Numbered from the stretch's first letter, positions 26,475 to 36,582 are shown. The stretch: DNA of 64,000 nt from Streptomyces sp. NBC_00536 (GCF_036346295.1 NZ_CP107819.1:5146001-5210000); one strand, 5' to 3'. Translations and numbers: made by a program. The notes: a model not told the origin generated them from the sequence alone.

Positions 26475-27707
26475 ATGAACTACCGCGTGCCGGAGCCCGT
26501 CCCCCAGGTCATCCTCGACGACGTCCGGGGGGCCCAGAAGATGCTGTCCGGCGTCTCGCGGGTGACCGCCATGGAGGGCAGCCGGTACCTCACCTCGCTG
26601 GTCGGCGCCCCCGTCCACTTCAAGTGCGAGAACCTCCAGCGCACCGGCTCCTTCAAACTGCGCGGCGCCTACGTACGGATCTCCGGGCTGCGCCCCGAAC
26701 AGCGCGCCGCCGGAGTCGTCGCGGCCAGCGCCGGGAACCACGCGCAGGGCGTCGCCCTCGCCTCCTCGCTGCTCGGGGTCCGCTCCACCGTGTTCATGCC
26801 GGTCGGCGCCCCGTTGCCCAAGGTCGCCGCCACCCGCGACTACGGCGCGGAGGTCCGCATGCACGGCCAGGTCGTCGACGAGACCCTCGCCGCCGCCCAG
26901 GACTACGCGGACCGCACCGGCGCGGTGTTCATCCACCCCTTCGACCACCGCGACATCATCGCGGGCCAGGGCACGGTGGGCCTGGAGATCCTGGAGCAGT
27001 GCCCCGAGGTCCGCACGATCGTGGTCGGCATCGGCGGCGGCGGCCTGGCCGCGGGCATCGCGGTCGCGGTCAAGGCGCTGCGCCCGGACGTACGGGTCAT
27101 CGGCGTCCAGGCGGCGGGCGCGGCCGCCTATCCGCCCTCGCTGAAGGTCGGCCACCCGGTGTCCATCGACGCCCCCAACACGATGGCGGACGGCATCAAG
27201 GTCGGGCGGCCCGGTGACATCCCCTTCAAAATCATCGGCGAACTCCTCGACGACGTGCGTACGGTGTCGGAGGACGCGCTTTCCAGCGCCCTGCTGCTCT
27301 GCATGGAGCGGGCCAAGCTCGTGGTGGAACCGGCGGGCTGCAGTCCGGTCGCGGCCCTGATGAGCGAGCCCGAGCGGTACGGCGACGGCCCGGTGGTCGC
27401 CGTCCTGTCCGGCGGCAACGTGGACCCGCTGCTGCTCCAGCGGATCCTGCGGCACGGCATGGCCGCCGCGGGCCGCTACCTGTCGCTGCGGCTGCGCGTG
27501 TCGGACCGGCCGGGCGCGCTGGCCGGTCTGCTGGGGGTGCTGTCAGTGGTGGATGCGAACGTGTTGGACGTGAGTCACGTACGGACCGACCCGAGGCTCG
27601 GGCTCACCGAGGTGGAGGTGGAGCTGCACCTGGAGACCAAGGGGCCGGAGCACTGCGCGGAGGTCGCGCGGTCGCTGCACAGTGCGGGGTACAAGGTGAT
27701 GAGCTGA
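26475..27707 (+). CDS. ilvA: Threonine ammonia-lyase
   Basis: A PLP enzyme of 410 residues converting threonine to 2-oxobutanoate for isoleucine synthesis. The PLP lysine is in TGSFKLRGAY and the phosphate loop is GIGGGGLAAG. A C-terminal ACT domain (LRVSDRPGALAGLLGVLSV) provides allosteric control. The single ACT domain makes it closer to the short form than to E. coli IlvA. The 260 bases upstream, shared with a MarR gene, show no attenuator or T-box to me. Confidence 0.93.
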   Translation: MNYRVPEPVPQVILDDVRGAQKMLSGVSRVTAMEGSRYLTSLVGAPVHFKCENLQRTGSFKLRGAYVRISGLRPEQRAAGVVAASAGNHAQGVALASSLLGVRSTVFMPVGAPLPKVAATRDYGAEVRMHGQVVDETLAAAQDYADRTGAVFIHPFDHRDIIAGQGTVGLEILEQCPEVRTIVVGIGGGGLAAGIAVAVKALRPDVRVIGVQAAGAAAYPPSLKVGHPVSIDAPNTMADGIKVGRPGDIPFKIIGELLDDVRTVSEDALSSALLLCMERAKLVVEPAGCSPVAALMSEPERYGDGPVVAVLSGGNVDPLLLQRILRHGMAAAGRYLSLRLRVSDRPGALAGLLGVLSVVDANVLDVSHVRTDPRLGLTEVEVELHLETKGPEHCAEVARSLHSAGYKVMS

Positions 27708-27729
27708 CAACCCCGATATCCACCACGCC

Positions 27730-27747
27730 TCGCGATATGACGCGATA
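27730..27747. promoter_or_regulatory. Near-palindromic TCGCGATATGACGCGATA ahead of drrAB-like operon
   Basis: An AT-containing inverted motif (TCGCGATATGACGCGATA) stands out from its GC-rich surroundings 116 bases before the ABC exporter start. It may be an operator for a repressor of the exporter, but no regulator gene is adjacent. Confidence 0.4.
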
Positions 27748-27862
27748 GTGTGTGCCCGGTCTTGGCGGGGTCACCCGAGGGGTCACCCGTTCGGCCGGGC
27801 GAGGCCTGCCCGGCGACCATAAGATTTGCGTAGGAAACATCCTTTTTGCTAGGAGAATCCAT

Positions 27863-28833
<971 letters not shown>

Positions 28834-28837
<4 letters not shown>

Positions 28838-29691
28838 GCATCGCCTCCCGCACCCCGGAACTGGCGGCCCCGCGCCCCCGCGGCGGCATCGTCCAGGGGG
28901 TCAACGACTCGCTGGTGATCGCCAAGCGGAACCTGATCCGGATGTCCCGGATCCCCGAAATGATCATCTTCGGCGTGATCCAGCCAGTCATGTTCGTCGT
29001 CCTCTTCAGCTACGTCTTCGGCGGCTCCATCAGCGTCGGCGGCAGCACCTCGCCCGCCGCCTACCGTGAGTTCCTGATGGCGGGCATCTTCGCCCAGACC
29101 GTCACCTTCGCCACCGCCGGCGCGGGCGCGGGCATCGCGGACGACATGCACAAGGGCCTGATCGACCGCTTCCGCTCGCTGCCCATGGCACGCGGCGCGG
29201 TCCTGACCGGGCGCACCCTGGCCGACCTGGTCCAGACGGCGCTCACCATCGTGGTCCTGGCGATCGTCGCGGTGATCGTCGGCTGGCGCACCCACGAGAA
29301 CCTGGGCAAGGTACTGGCGGGCTTCGCCCTGCTGCTCCTGCTCGGCTACGCGTTCTCCTGGATCGGGGCGCTCATCGGGCTCTCGGTCCGGACCCCGGAG
29401 GCGGCCACCTCGGGCGGCCTGATCTGGCTCTTCCCGCTGACCTTCATCTCCAACGCGTTCGTCCCGTCCGACAACATGCCGACCTTCCTGCGGCACATCG
29501 CCGAGTGGAACCCCTTCAGCGCCACGGTCCAGGCCTCCCGCCAACTCTTCGGAAACCTGCCACCGGGCTACGAGGCCCCGGGCGCCTGGCCGATGCAGCA
29601 CCCGGTCCTGGCCTCGGTGCTGTGGTCGATCGTGATCATCGTCGTCTTCCGCACCCTGGCGGTCCGCAAATACCGCTCGGCAACCGCGTAG
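28834..29691 (+). CDS. ABC-2 type permease (DrrB-like)
   Basis: A 285-residue integral membrane protein with six predicted membrane segments, the usual ABC-2 layout. It contains FRSLPMARGAVLTGRTLADL, the conserved cytoplasmic segment, and FPLTFISNAFVPSDNMP before the last segments. The GTG start overlaps the stop of the ATPase gene by four bases, so the two form one operon. Confidence 0.92.
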
Positions 29692-29770
29692 CGCGTACGT
29701 ACGCCCGTATCCGGTACGCCGGTACAGAGGCAGCTGAAAGCCGCACCTTGCCGACATCGCACCTGCTTGG

Positions 29771-30427
29771 ATGGGCGGCATGAACGGTACTCAGTCCATA
29801 GACGCCCCTTGGGGCATATCCGTGTTCGGTGCGGCGAGCGTGGACGCCGCGCCTGATGTGGCCCGACTTCGCGTGGCGGTCAAGCAGACGAGGCAGAAGG
29901 CGAGCGAGGCGTTCGAGGTCACACGGGGCAGCGTCAACCAGGTCCGGGAGGTGCTGCGCGGCCACGCGGTCCCGGACACGGCTGTGTCCGCGTCACGTCT
30001 GAACCTGGAGTCCTCGTGGAACTTCGGCAATGAGCGCAAGTTCCTCGGTTACGAGTGCACGGCCGCGTTTGTGATCGAGCTGCGTGAGCTGGACATCCTG
30101 GAGGAGGTTCTTGTCGATGTTGTCGAAGCCGGCGCGAACCAGGTTGCGGGTGTCGAGTTCGATGTGAGCACGAAGAAGGAGCTGCGAGCCCAGGCGCGCA
30201 CGGCCGCCGTCGCTGCCGCACGTGAGAAGGCTGCTCTGTATGCGGAGGCCGGGGGTGTCCGACTCGGTCCCGTCATCCACATCAAGGACGTGGACTCCGA
30301 CCAGCTGCAGAACTCCTACCGTGGACACGGTCGATCGGGTGGTGGCGCAGGAGACGGTGACCTCGCCCCCGGCAAGGTCACTGTGACGGCAGGTGTCGTG
30401 ATCGGCTTCTCGATCATCGGTGGCTGA
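29771..30427 (+). CDS. SIMPL domain (DUF541) protein
   Basis: A 218-residue protein with the SIMPL/DUF541 fold from about residue 15 to the end (ISVFGAASVDAAPDVARLRVAVKQ ... VTVTAGVVIGFSIIG). Relatives form periplasmic oligomers or have unknown roles, but this copy has no signal peptide and looks cytoplasmic. ATG 29780 is an alternative start. Codon use is less GC-biased than the exporter genes upstream, and the gene marks the start of the accessory island. Confidence 0.8.
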   Translation: MGGMNGTQSIDAPWGISVFGAASVDAAPDVARLRVAVKQTRQKASEAFEVTRGSVNQVREVLRGHAVPDTAVSASRLNLESSWNFGNERKFLGYECTAAFVIELRELDILEEVLVDVVEAGANQVAGVEFDVSTKKELRAQARTAAVAAAREKAALYAEAGGVRLGPVIHIKDVDSDQLQNSYRGHGRSGGGAGDGDLAPGKVTVTAGVVIGFSIIGG

Positions 30428-30570
30428 CACCAGGCGCACAGACGTGGTGCCCGGCCGCGAGCGCGAGCCGGGCACGACGTTCCTTGTCTGCATGGAAGTA
30501 AGAGGGCTGCCCCTGGCGATCCAGCGGCCAATCGATGTGTCGACGGGTCTGGATGCCAGCACAGATCCAC

Positions 30571-30597
30571 CCCCACCGGAACGCGCGTCCGGCGGGG
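30571..30597. terminator. Hairpin terminator
   Basis: Stem CCCCACCGGA / TCCGGCGGGG (one mismatch) around ACGCGCG, located between the ends of the SIMPL gene and the opposing DUF397 gene. It closely resembles the perfect hairpin after greA at 36716-36748. Confidence 0.75.
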
Positions 30598-30626
30598 GCT
30601 CGTCCGCGTCACGGGCCGGGAAGCGG

Positions 30627-30818
30627 TCAGGCCTGCTTGATGTGGTCCACGAACAGCCCCCAGCCGATGTCGGTGATCTCCAGGACCGGGCCAGCCGGAC
30701 GCTTGCTGTCACGGACCGGCACTATGCCCGTACCCGAGACGGAGCGCGGCGACCACTCCAGGCAGTTGCCGCCCTCGGGGCTGCTGTAAGACGACTTGAT
30801 CCACTGGGTAGCGCTCAC
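30627..30818 (-). CDS. DUF397 small protein of a WhiJ-type cluster
   Basis: A 63-residue protein with the DUF397 pattern: WIKSSYSSPEGGNCLEW near the start and VPVRDSK in the middle. DUF397 proteins act with an adjacent helix-turn-helix DUF5753 regulator in Streptomyces developmental and antibiotic control, perhaps by modulating its activity. Its ATG overlaps the stop of that regulator gene by four bases. Confidence 0.88.
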   Translation of the reverse strand: MSATQWIKSSYSSPEGGNCLEWSPRSVSGTGIVPVRDSKRPAGPVLEITDIGWGLFVDHIKQA

Positions 30819-31648
30819 TTCAGTCTCTCCATCTGGTCTCTTATGAGGGCGGCGGACTCGGCGGCTGACCTGGCTTCCCCAGACAGGTCCACGAAGGCCT
30901 GTACAGCGTTGCGCACATCGTCAGGGTCCGTCAGAAGCGATGCGGTCCGGTACTGCTCGACGCATACCACCTGCGAACCCTTGGCTCCCCGCAGGATACT
31001 GATCGGGTAGTCCATCAGCAGATTGGGTTTCGCCGACCACGGCACGATGCGGATGCTGGTGGTCGCACGCTCAACATGCCGCAGCAGCAACGCTAGTTGT
31101 CGCCGCATCGCATCCGGCGCGACAGGCTGAAGGCGGAGCGTTGACTCGCCCAGGAGTAGGCGCACATCCGGCGGGGACGGTCGGTCAAAGGCCTCGCGCC
31201 GCGCGACCCGGGCACTCGTGAGCCGCTCGATCTTCACCTCCGGCGCACTGGGCATACCCGCCCTGATCAAGGAGTGTGCGTAGCCCCGCTCCTGAAACGC
31301 CCCTGGGATGACGTTCGGCGCCCACTCCCACACCTCCGTGGCCGTACGCTCCAACGCCATGCGTTGCTGGAACCTGGCAGGGAAGTCCTGAGCGAGCATG
31401 GCCTCGTGCAGCCGCTGAAAGAGCCCATCGGTGCCAAAGACCTCGTCCAGTCGCGCAGGTACACCCCTCGGGATGGCCCCCTCTCCGCGCTCCAGCCGAC
31501 TGACGGCCGTCTTTGAGATCCGCAACTTCCGCGCGAGCTGCTCCTGGGTCAACCGCCCCTCGGGCCACAGTTCGCGGGCCTTGTGAAGCTCCTCTTTGAA
31601 TCGCTCGCGAGGGTCAACCGACTCCTCGGACGCCGTCTCCAATGACAC
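30815..31648 (-). CDS. XRE regulator with DUF5753 domain (WhiJ-like)
   Basis: A 277-residue regulator. The helix-turn-helix is LTQEQLARKLRISKTAVSRLERGEG; the DUF5753 domain follows from about residue 90 (VIPGAFQERGYAHSLI). GTG 31648 is chosen because GGGAGGTG lies just upstream; a start at 31687 lacks a site. It forms one unit with DUF397 and is divergent from a four-gene small-ORF operon ending in an ATPase. Confidence 0.88.
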   Translation of the reverse strand: MSLETASEESVDPRERFKEELHKARELWPEGRLTQEQLARKLRISKTAVSRLERGEGAIPRGVPARLDEVFGTDGLFQRLHEAMLAQDFPARFQQRMALERTATEVWEWAPNVIPGAFQERGYAHSLIRAGMPSAPEVKIERLTSARVARREAFDRPSPPDVRLLLGESTLRLQPVAPDAMRRQLALLLRHVERATTSIRIVPWSAKPNLLMDYPISILRGAKGSQVVCVEQYRTASLLTDPDDVRNAVQAFVDLSGEARSAAESAALIRDQMERLK

Positions 31649-31838
31649 GCCGCACCTCCCGACCGGCCGTCTGGTCCGCAACGGCACGCCACACGATTGC
31701 GCTGGTCAGAAGTCTTGGCATATGCCCCCCTGACCAAACCCCAGGTTGGACCCGGAATCCCTTTTCAGCGTAGCGAGTTGGGGGCCAGGCTGGAGACCGG
31801 AAACGGAAGCCCGCACGGCCCAGGAGGCGGACAGACTC

Positions 31839-32021
31839 ATGACGGGTGACAGCGCTATCCCCACGACCACCGCACACGTCACACGCCTCGCGGATCTCCG
31901 GGACGCCATAGATCTTCGGGCCTTCCACCGGCTCTTGCCGGAGGACATCTCCAAGGACTACCCGCCCCTCACGCGGGATCTCCTGATCCGGGTAGAGGAC
32001 GGCTTGCGGAGGGCGCTGTGA
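31839..32021 (+). CDS. Small protein of the WhiJ-type locus
   Basis: A 60-residue protein (MTGDSAIPTTTAHVTRLADLRDAIDLRAFHRLLP...) with AGGAGG well placed upstream. It is the first gene of a coupled plus-strand operon (GTGA overlap with the next gene). No known domain. Confidence 0.65.
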   Translation: MTGDSAIPTTTAHVTRLADLRDAIDLRAFHRLLPEDISKDYPPLTRDLLIRVEDGLRRAL

Positions 32022-32230
32022 GCACCCCCAAGCGGTATGTACCCATGTCCGACGACTGGGTGGTGAGCGTGGCCACAGGTGAGCAGTACCGGGTCCTGGT
32101 GGATAGGAACGGCACCACCTGGCTACAGCTCCCGGGAGACGGATCCGTCCGGCCCGCAGGGACCGCGCAGCTCCGCCTGGCAAGCCTGGGCGAAGTCCGC
32201 CGCGCCAGCGAACCGAAGGGGGCATGGTGA
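32018..32230 (+). CDS. Small protein of the WhiJ-type locus
   Basis: A 70-residue protein (MSTPKRYVPMSDDWVVSVATGEQYRVLVDRNG...) that is likely a small beta-rich domain. The GTG start overlaps the previous stop by four bases; its own stop overlaps the next ATG (TGATG). Family not recognised. Confidence 0.65.
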   Translation: MSTPKRYVPMSDDWVVSVATGEQYRVLVDRNGTTWLQLPGDGSVRPAGTAQLRLASLGEVRRASEPKGAW

Positions 32231-32538
32231 TGATGAACAGCAACGAGTTCTGGCACGCGGACCCCAACGGCCCGGAAATGGAACGATTCAAGGCCCTCTT
32301 GGCTCTCGTCTTCGCAACACGACAGGCACAGGAACGGCTTGCGGCGAACCTCTACGACACCGCGGAAGAGCGCCAGGCAGACGAAATCCGCGTCGGATTG
32401 GCACAGCTGGTCCAGGACGCAGCTCAGCGGGCCGAAGACCTCGCCACGATCCCCCCGGACGCCTACTGGCCCAAGGGCGCGGCGCTACAGCGACCCGTCG
32501 AAGGCACGGCAGGGACCAACCCGGTAGGCGGGCTGTGA
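32230..32538 (+). CDS. Small helical protein of the WhiJ-type locus
   Basis: A 102-residue, mostly helical protein (MERFKALLALVFATRQAQERLAANLYDTAEERQAD). The start at ATG 32230 is coupled to the previous stop; ATG 32224 is an in-frame alternative. The stop overlaps the next ATG. Family not recognised. Confidence 0.65.
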   Translation: MMNSNEFWHADPNGPEMERFKALLALVFATRQAQERLAANLYDTAEERQADEIRVGLAQLVQDAAQRAEDLATIPPDAYWPKGAALQRPVEGTAGTNPVGGL

Positions 32539-32990
32539 TGAGGGCTCCTCTGGCACCCGCCTTCGCCCAGCACTTCACCTCAACTCCTCGTGGCGCGCGC
32601 CTCGCCCGCCACCTGGCGGTGCTCCAGCTTGAGAACTGGGGTGTGCCACCCGGGACGAGCACCTCCGATGCGGTGGCCTCGATCGTGGGAGAGCTGACCG
32701 CCAACGCAGTACGGCACGGCAGCCTCCCTGGACGGGACTTCGAGCTACGGCTGATCCCCGAAGGGATCCTCGAAGGGATCCCCGAAGGGACCGGCATCCG
32801 AATCGAGGTAGCTGACACCAGAGGGGACCGGACTCCCCGAATTCAGAGTGACCCGCAGGGGGAGAGCGGGCGCGGGCTCCTACTGGTCCGAACCCTCGCC
32901 AGCTCCTGGGGAGTCACGGCCCAAGGCTCCGGAAAGACCGTGTGGGCCGTACGAGACCTTTCGGGCTGGGACGCTCCCGACAGGGCGTGA
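32538..32990 (+). CDS. Anti-sigma-like ATP-binding protein (HATPase_c)
   Basis: A 150-residue protein with the GHKL/HATPase fold of the RsbW/SpoIIAB family. The N box is IVGELTANAVRHG, followed by IEVADTRGD and ESGRGLLLVRTLASSWGV. Such ATPases regularly sit beside WhiJ-type regulator clusters. The loop LIPEGILEGIPEGTG is a short internal repeat coded by a repeated CGAAGGGATCC(C/T) unit. It closes the coupled small-gene operon. Confidence 0.87.
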   Translation: MRAPLAPAFAQHFTSTPRGARLARHLAVLQLENWGVPPGTSTSDAVASIVGELTANAVRHGSLPGRDFELRLIPEGILEGIPEGTGIRIEVADTRGDRTPRIQSDPQGESGRGLLLVRTLASSWGVTAQGSGKTVWAVRDLSGWDAPDRA

Positions 32991-33107
32991 AGTCCGCCGT
33001 TCCCTCCGGCTCGTGGGTAAGGAGCTGTTGCCGTTCCGATCTTGAGTGGTGTCCGTCGAACGGGAGTCTCGATTGGGTGGTCGCGGGGTGCTCGGCGCAT
33101 AAGAGGA

Positions 33108-33161
33108 GGGCCTCCTGATCAGCTCCTTGGTGTCGAATCACCAAGCAACATCAGGAGGCCC
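33108..33161. repeat. Two-tier perfect stem-loop at an insertion-sequence scar
   Basis: An outer stem of 12 perfect base pairs (GGGCCTCCTGAT / ATCAGGAGGCCC) encloses an inner 7-bp stem (CTTGGTG / CACCAAG) with a TCGAAT loop. It lies directly ahead of the reading frame that begins at GTG 33164. Structures of this kind precede some insertion-sequence transposase genes and this may be such a relic. Confidence 0.75.
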
Positions 33162-33163
33162 CG

Positions 33164-35593
33164 GTGCCGCAGTCTTGCGTGTCGATGGGCGGGCAGTCCA
33201 GTTCAGTCACGCTGGAGTGTGACTGCCTGGCTCACCGGTTCGGAGACGCTGCGGACAACGGGTTTCGGCAGGCGCGCTACCCGACGGACATGACGGGCGC
33301 GGAGTGGGCTGTGGTCCGGCCGCTGCTGCCGGTGCCGGGCTGGATGCGGGGTCGGGGAGGCCAGCCGGAGGCGTACTGTCACCGGGCGATACTCGATTCC
33401 ATCCGCTACCTGGCGAAGTATGTCCCGCTCAGTGGCGAGCTTGCGCTCAATGAACCCACCCAAGCCACCGAACTGACGAGTGTTCCACATTCGGCTGTCT
33501 ACCTCGCCAACCTGGGCTATACCTATTCCGTGACTGTGCCAAGGGATGTGGACCAAGCACGCAACGAGCTGCGCAGTGTTCTCGACCGGTGCGAGGTGTG
33601 GCTGCGTACCGCATCAGTCGCTCCCGAGCCCCCTGCGCAATGGCTGCAGGATCTGCGCGAGGATGCGGGCACGATGACACGGTTGAGGACGCGGGCAGCC
33701 TCAACCCTGATCAATGTGGCGCTGCTGGGGGCTTTCTCGTCCGGCAAGAGCTTCCTTCTCAGTGGGCTGCAGAGTGGTCTCGAACTGGTCGAGGTGCCAA
33801 CTGCCGACGGTCAGACCGCGGACAAGTTCGTCGGGCTGCTGCCTTCGTCCCCGGTTCCCACGACCGCTTGTCCCGCCAGCGTGGTTCCGGTCGACGGCCA
33901 GGCGACCGTCGACGCATCGGGCACCGGCTATCTGCGAGTGCGATTCACCGACTCCGGCGAGGACGAGTGGGAGGACGTCGGGAACTCCCCCGCCCCCTCG
34001 GTGGTCGCGGCCTACGCGATGCAGGACATGGATGTGACCGACCGGCTCCGAGCTCACCGCGACCGCGAGGTCGCCGAACTCGAAATCATGCTCGCCGGCG
34101 CGAAACTCCCGGCGAAGTTCTACGACCTGCCCGGCCACGGTTCGCCGAACCCGATCCACGACATGATCGTCCGAGCCGCGATGGCCGACGCGGACTGCTT
34201 CATGTACGTCTCGCACGCCAGCCGCACCCTTTCCGAACGCGACCTTGATCTGATCCGCTTCCTGTACGACCACTATCTGCTGTCGGGGAAACGGGTCGTG
34301 TGGGTGGTCACCGCCATCGATGCAGCGGCAAATCTCGATCTCAGAGACGTCCCGGAGTGGAAGGCGACGATCGCCCGCAACAACACCTACCTGAGAGAGA
34401 ACTTCACGCTGAACGGCCAGCCGGACCTGGGCTTCATCGGCGAAGGCTTCCTGCCGGTCTCCCCCGCCCTGGAAGCGCGCGCCGACAAACTCGGCGCGGA
34501 GGGAGCGGAGGCCGCCGCGCGACGGCAGCATGCGGAGAGCCGCATGGACACGCTGCGCCAGGCGATCGAGGACCTGATCAGTACCGGAACCGGCACCAGG
34601 CACATCGCAGCGGTGGCGACGGAGGCCCAGATCCTCATGGCTCCGCGGCACCACGTACTCGCCGAGCGACTGCGCAACGAACGCCTTGAGATCGACGAAC
34701 TCAAAGAACTACTGAAGAGCCAGGAACGGCGGCTGGATCTCCTCGACTCAGCCCTGCCGCGCATCCGCGAGGACCTTGAACGCAAGCTCCATACCCGCAT
34801 CGCACGAACCGTTCGCCCCTTCACACGTCTGGCGGTGCATCTCCACACCGAGCTGGACGACACCATCAGGGCCACCGACCTCAACAGGCCCACCAAAATG
34901 AACCAGATTCAGGTGTTGAAGGCGCAGGCGCTCCGTACCTGGATCGAAGCCCCGGTCGGCCCCGCAACGCTCTGGAGGGAGCAATTCGAGGCCTTCAAGA
35001 AGGACATCGTCCAGACGGTCGACCAGGTCTTCGGCGACAAGGATCTCGCAGGACGGCTCCCGGACTTCGCCCTCGACGTGAGCAACCTCTCCGTGCCCCA
35101 TCAGAACCGGCGCTCGACCACCCGCCACGACGTGGTTCAGCGTGCGGCTGCACTAGTTGGCATCGTTGCACCCGTCGCAGCAAGCGGAGGTTGGCTGTAC
35201 GGACTCGCGGCGGCCGGCACGCTCTTCCCGCCCGCCGGTCTCGTCGCCGGAGTCGCTGCACTGGTCTTTCTCGGAGTTCAGCACCGCAAAGGCGTAATCA
35301 GCTCCCTGCAAGTCCTCCAGGACGAGTGGATCAGCGCGATGGACTCCGAAGTCACAGCACACAAAGAACAGTTCACACTCGCGACAAGTATTCAGGGAAC
35401 AGACGTCATCGATCACCTGGCGGATAACCTGGCGCAGTACCGGGAACAACTCGAACAGTCCCGAGATCACGTCCGTGAGCGCATCACCAACCCGGAAAAC
35501 CAGGTACGGCAAGGCCTCATCGATCAGCTCGAACCGCTCTGCACGGAAGCACAAACTCTCCTCGACTCCCTCGGCGCACTGAAGGCGATCTGA
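33164..35593 (+). CDS. Dynamin-like GTPase with fused IS-derived N-terminus
   Basis: An 809-residue frame. Residues about 38-84 match the N-terminus of IS5-family transposases. The dynamin-like part begins after that. G1 is GAFSSGKSFLLSGL (Ser193-Gly194-Lys195), G3 is DLPGHG and a G4-like segment is VVTAID. Long coiled-coil helices follow at about 440-600. A hydrophobic hairpin at about 655-705 (LVGIVAPVAASGGWLYG ... GLVAGVAALVFLGV) may insert in the membrane. A native start near GTG 33530 or 33536 would give about 687 residues, normal for bacterial dynamins. The protein probably remodels or guards membranes; a defence role is only inferred from its island location. Confidence 0.75.
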   Translation: MPQSCVSMGGQSSSVTLECDCLAHRFGDAADNGFRQARYPTDMTGAEWAVVRPLLPVPGWMRGRGGQPEAYCHRAILDSIRYLAKYVPLSGELALNEPTQATELTSVPHSAVYLANLGYTYSVTVPRDVDQARNELRSVLDRCEVWLRTASVAPEPPAQWLQDLREDAGTMTRLRTRAASTLINVALLGAFSSGKSFLLSGLQSGLELVEVPTADGQTADKFVGLLPSSPVPTTACPASVVPVDGQATVDASGTGYLRVRFTDSGEDEWEDVGNSPAPSVVAAYAMQDMDVTDRLRAHRDREVAELEIMLAGAKLPAKFYDLPGHGSPNPIHDMIVRAAMADADCFMYVSHASRTLSERDLDLIRFLYDHYLLSGKRVVWVVTAIDAAANLDLRDVPEWKATIARNNTYLRENFTLNGQPDLGFIGEGFLPVSPALEARADKLGAEGAEAAARRQHAESRMDTLRQAIEDLISTGTGTRHIAAVATEAQILMAPRHHVLAERLRNERLEIDELKELLKSQERRLDLLDSALPRIREDLERKLHTRIARTVRPFTRLAVHLHTELDDTIRATDLNRPTKMNQIQVLKAQALRTWIEAPVGPATLWREQFEAFKKDIVQTVDQVFGDKDLAGRLPDFALDVSNLSVPHQNRRSTTRHDVVQRAAALVGIVAPVAASGGWLYGLAAAGTLFPPAGLVAGVAALVFLGVQHRKGVISSLQVLQDEWISAMDSEVTAHKEQFTLATSIQGTDVIDHLADNLAQYREQLEQSRDHVRERITNPENQVRQGLIDQLEPLCTEAQTLLDSLGALKAI
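33275..33415 (+). pseudogene. IS5-family transposase N-terminal fragment
   Basis: In-frame coding for RYPTDMTGAEWAVVRPLLP, then a GRGGQPEAYCHRAILDSIRYL segment. This is the start of an IS5-family transposase; the match ends abruptly after IRYL and the catalytic domain is missing. It is read in the same frame as the dynamin-like gene, so it forms the N-terminus of that product unless translation starts internally. Confidence 0.8.
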
Positions 35594-35751
35594 GCCTGAC
35601 GCTGTCGGGGATCTTGGAGGCGTCGAGTTCATCTGCCAAGGGTCCGCCAAGAGGTGAGCCGGGGGATCTTGTGCCTGTCGAAAACGCGACGCTGCAACAG
35701 CGGCTGGTGCCGGTGAGGCTGTAGAACAGTCCTCCGGCCCCCCTGAAGCGC

Positions 35752-36582
35752 TCAGCTACGGGCGAAGGCGCGCAGGTCTTCGTTGAGGCGGTCCGCGTGG
35801 GTCGCGAACAGCCCGTGGCCCGCGTTCTCGTATACGTGGAGCGTCGCGCCCGGGATCAGGGCGGCCGCGCGGCGGCCCGTGAGCTGGAGCGGGGCGGAAG
35901 CGTCGGCGGACCCGTGCACGACGAGGACCGGGCAGTCGATCTTCGCCAGCTCCGGTACGAGGTTCAGCGTGGGCAGCAGGTCATTGAGGGCCGTCCCGGC
36001 CCGTGCCGTTGCTCCCTGGCAGAGGCGCACCATGTGCGCCACGTACGCGTCCGACACCGTGGAGCCCGGAAGGTGGCGGGCGAAGAAGGCGTCCGCACCG
36101 TCGGCGAAGAACTTCGCCCGGTCCTGCCGGAAGGTCTCGTTGAACGCGCGGATCAGCTGCGGGTCCAGTCCCTCGGGGTGATCCGCCGACCGGGCCGGTC
36201 CCGGCGCCACTCCGCTGACGAGAACGACCCGGGCCACCCGCTCACCGCCGCCGAGAGTCAGGTGGCGGACGACCTCGGTGGTGCCGAAAGAGTGCCCGAC
36301 CAGTGTGATGTCGCGCAGGTCCAGGTGGTCGAGCAGGTCGCCCAGATCCCCGGCCAGCGTATCGAGGTCGAAGCCGCCCCAGACGTCCTCGGACCTGCCG
36401 TGTCCCCTGCGGTCGAGCCCCACGCACCGGAACCCCTCGGCCGCCAGCGGCAGCATCTGGTACTCCCACATCTCGGTGCTGAGGTAGGAGCTGTTGACGA
36501 AGACGATGACGGGGCCGTTCGCCGGACCGTAGTCGACGAAGTGGAGGCGGGTGTGGTCGGTCGTGGACTCGAAGTACGGCAT
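35752..36582 (-). CDS. Alpha/beta hydrolase
   Basis: A 276-residue hydrolase of the haloperoxidase/esterase group. The nucleophile elbow is GHSFG, the acid is likely in VVHGSADASAP, and the catalytic His is in NAGHGLF. An oxyanion strand VFVNSSYLSTEMW is seen. ATG 36582 gives a normal length. The substrate is unknown. It is preceded by the greA terminator region and transcribed alone. Confidence 0.9.
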   Translation of the reverse strand: MPYFESTTDHTRLHFVDYGPANGPVIVFVNSSYLSTEMWEYQMLPLAAEGFRCVGLDRRGHGRSEDVWGGFDLDTLAGDLGDLLDHLDLRDITLVGHSFGTTEVVRHLTLGGGERVARVVLVSGVAPGPARSADHPEGLDPQLIRAFNETFRQDRAKFFADGADAFFARHLPGSTVSDAYVAHMVRLCQGATARAGTALNDLLPTLNLVPELAKIDCPVLVVHGSADASAPLQLTGRRAAALIPGATLHVYENAGHGLFATHADRLNEDLRAFARS

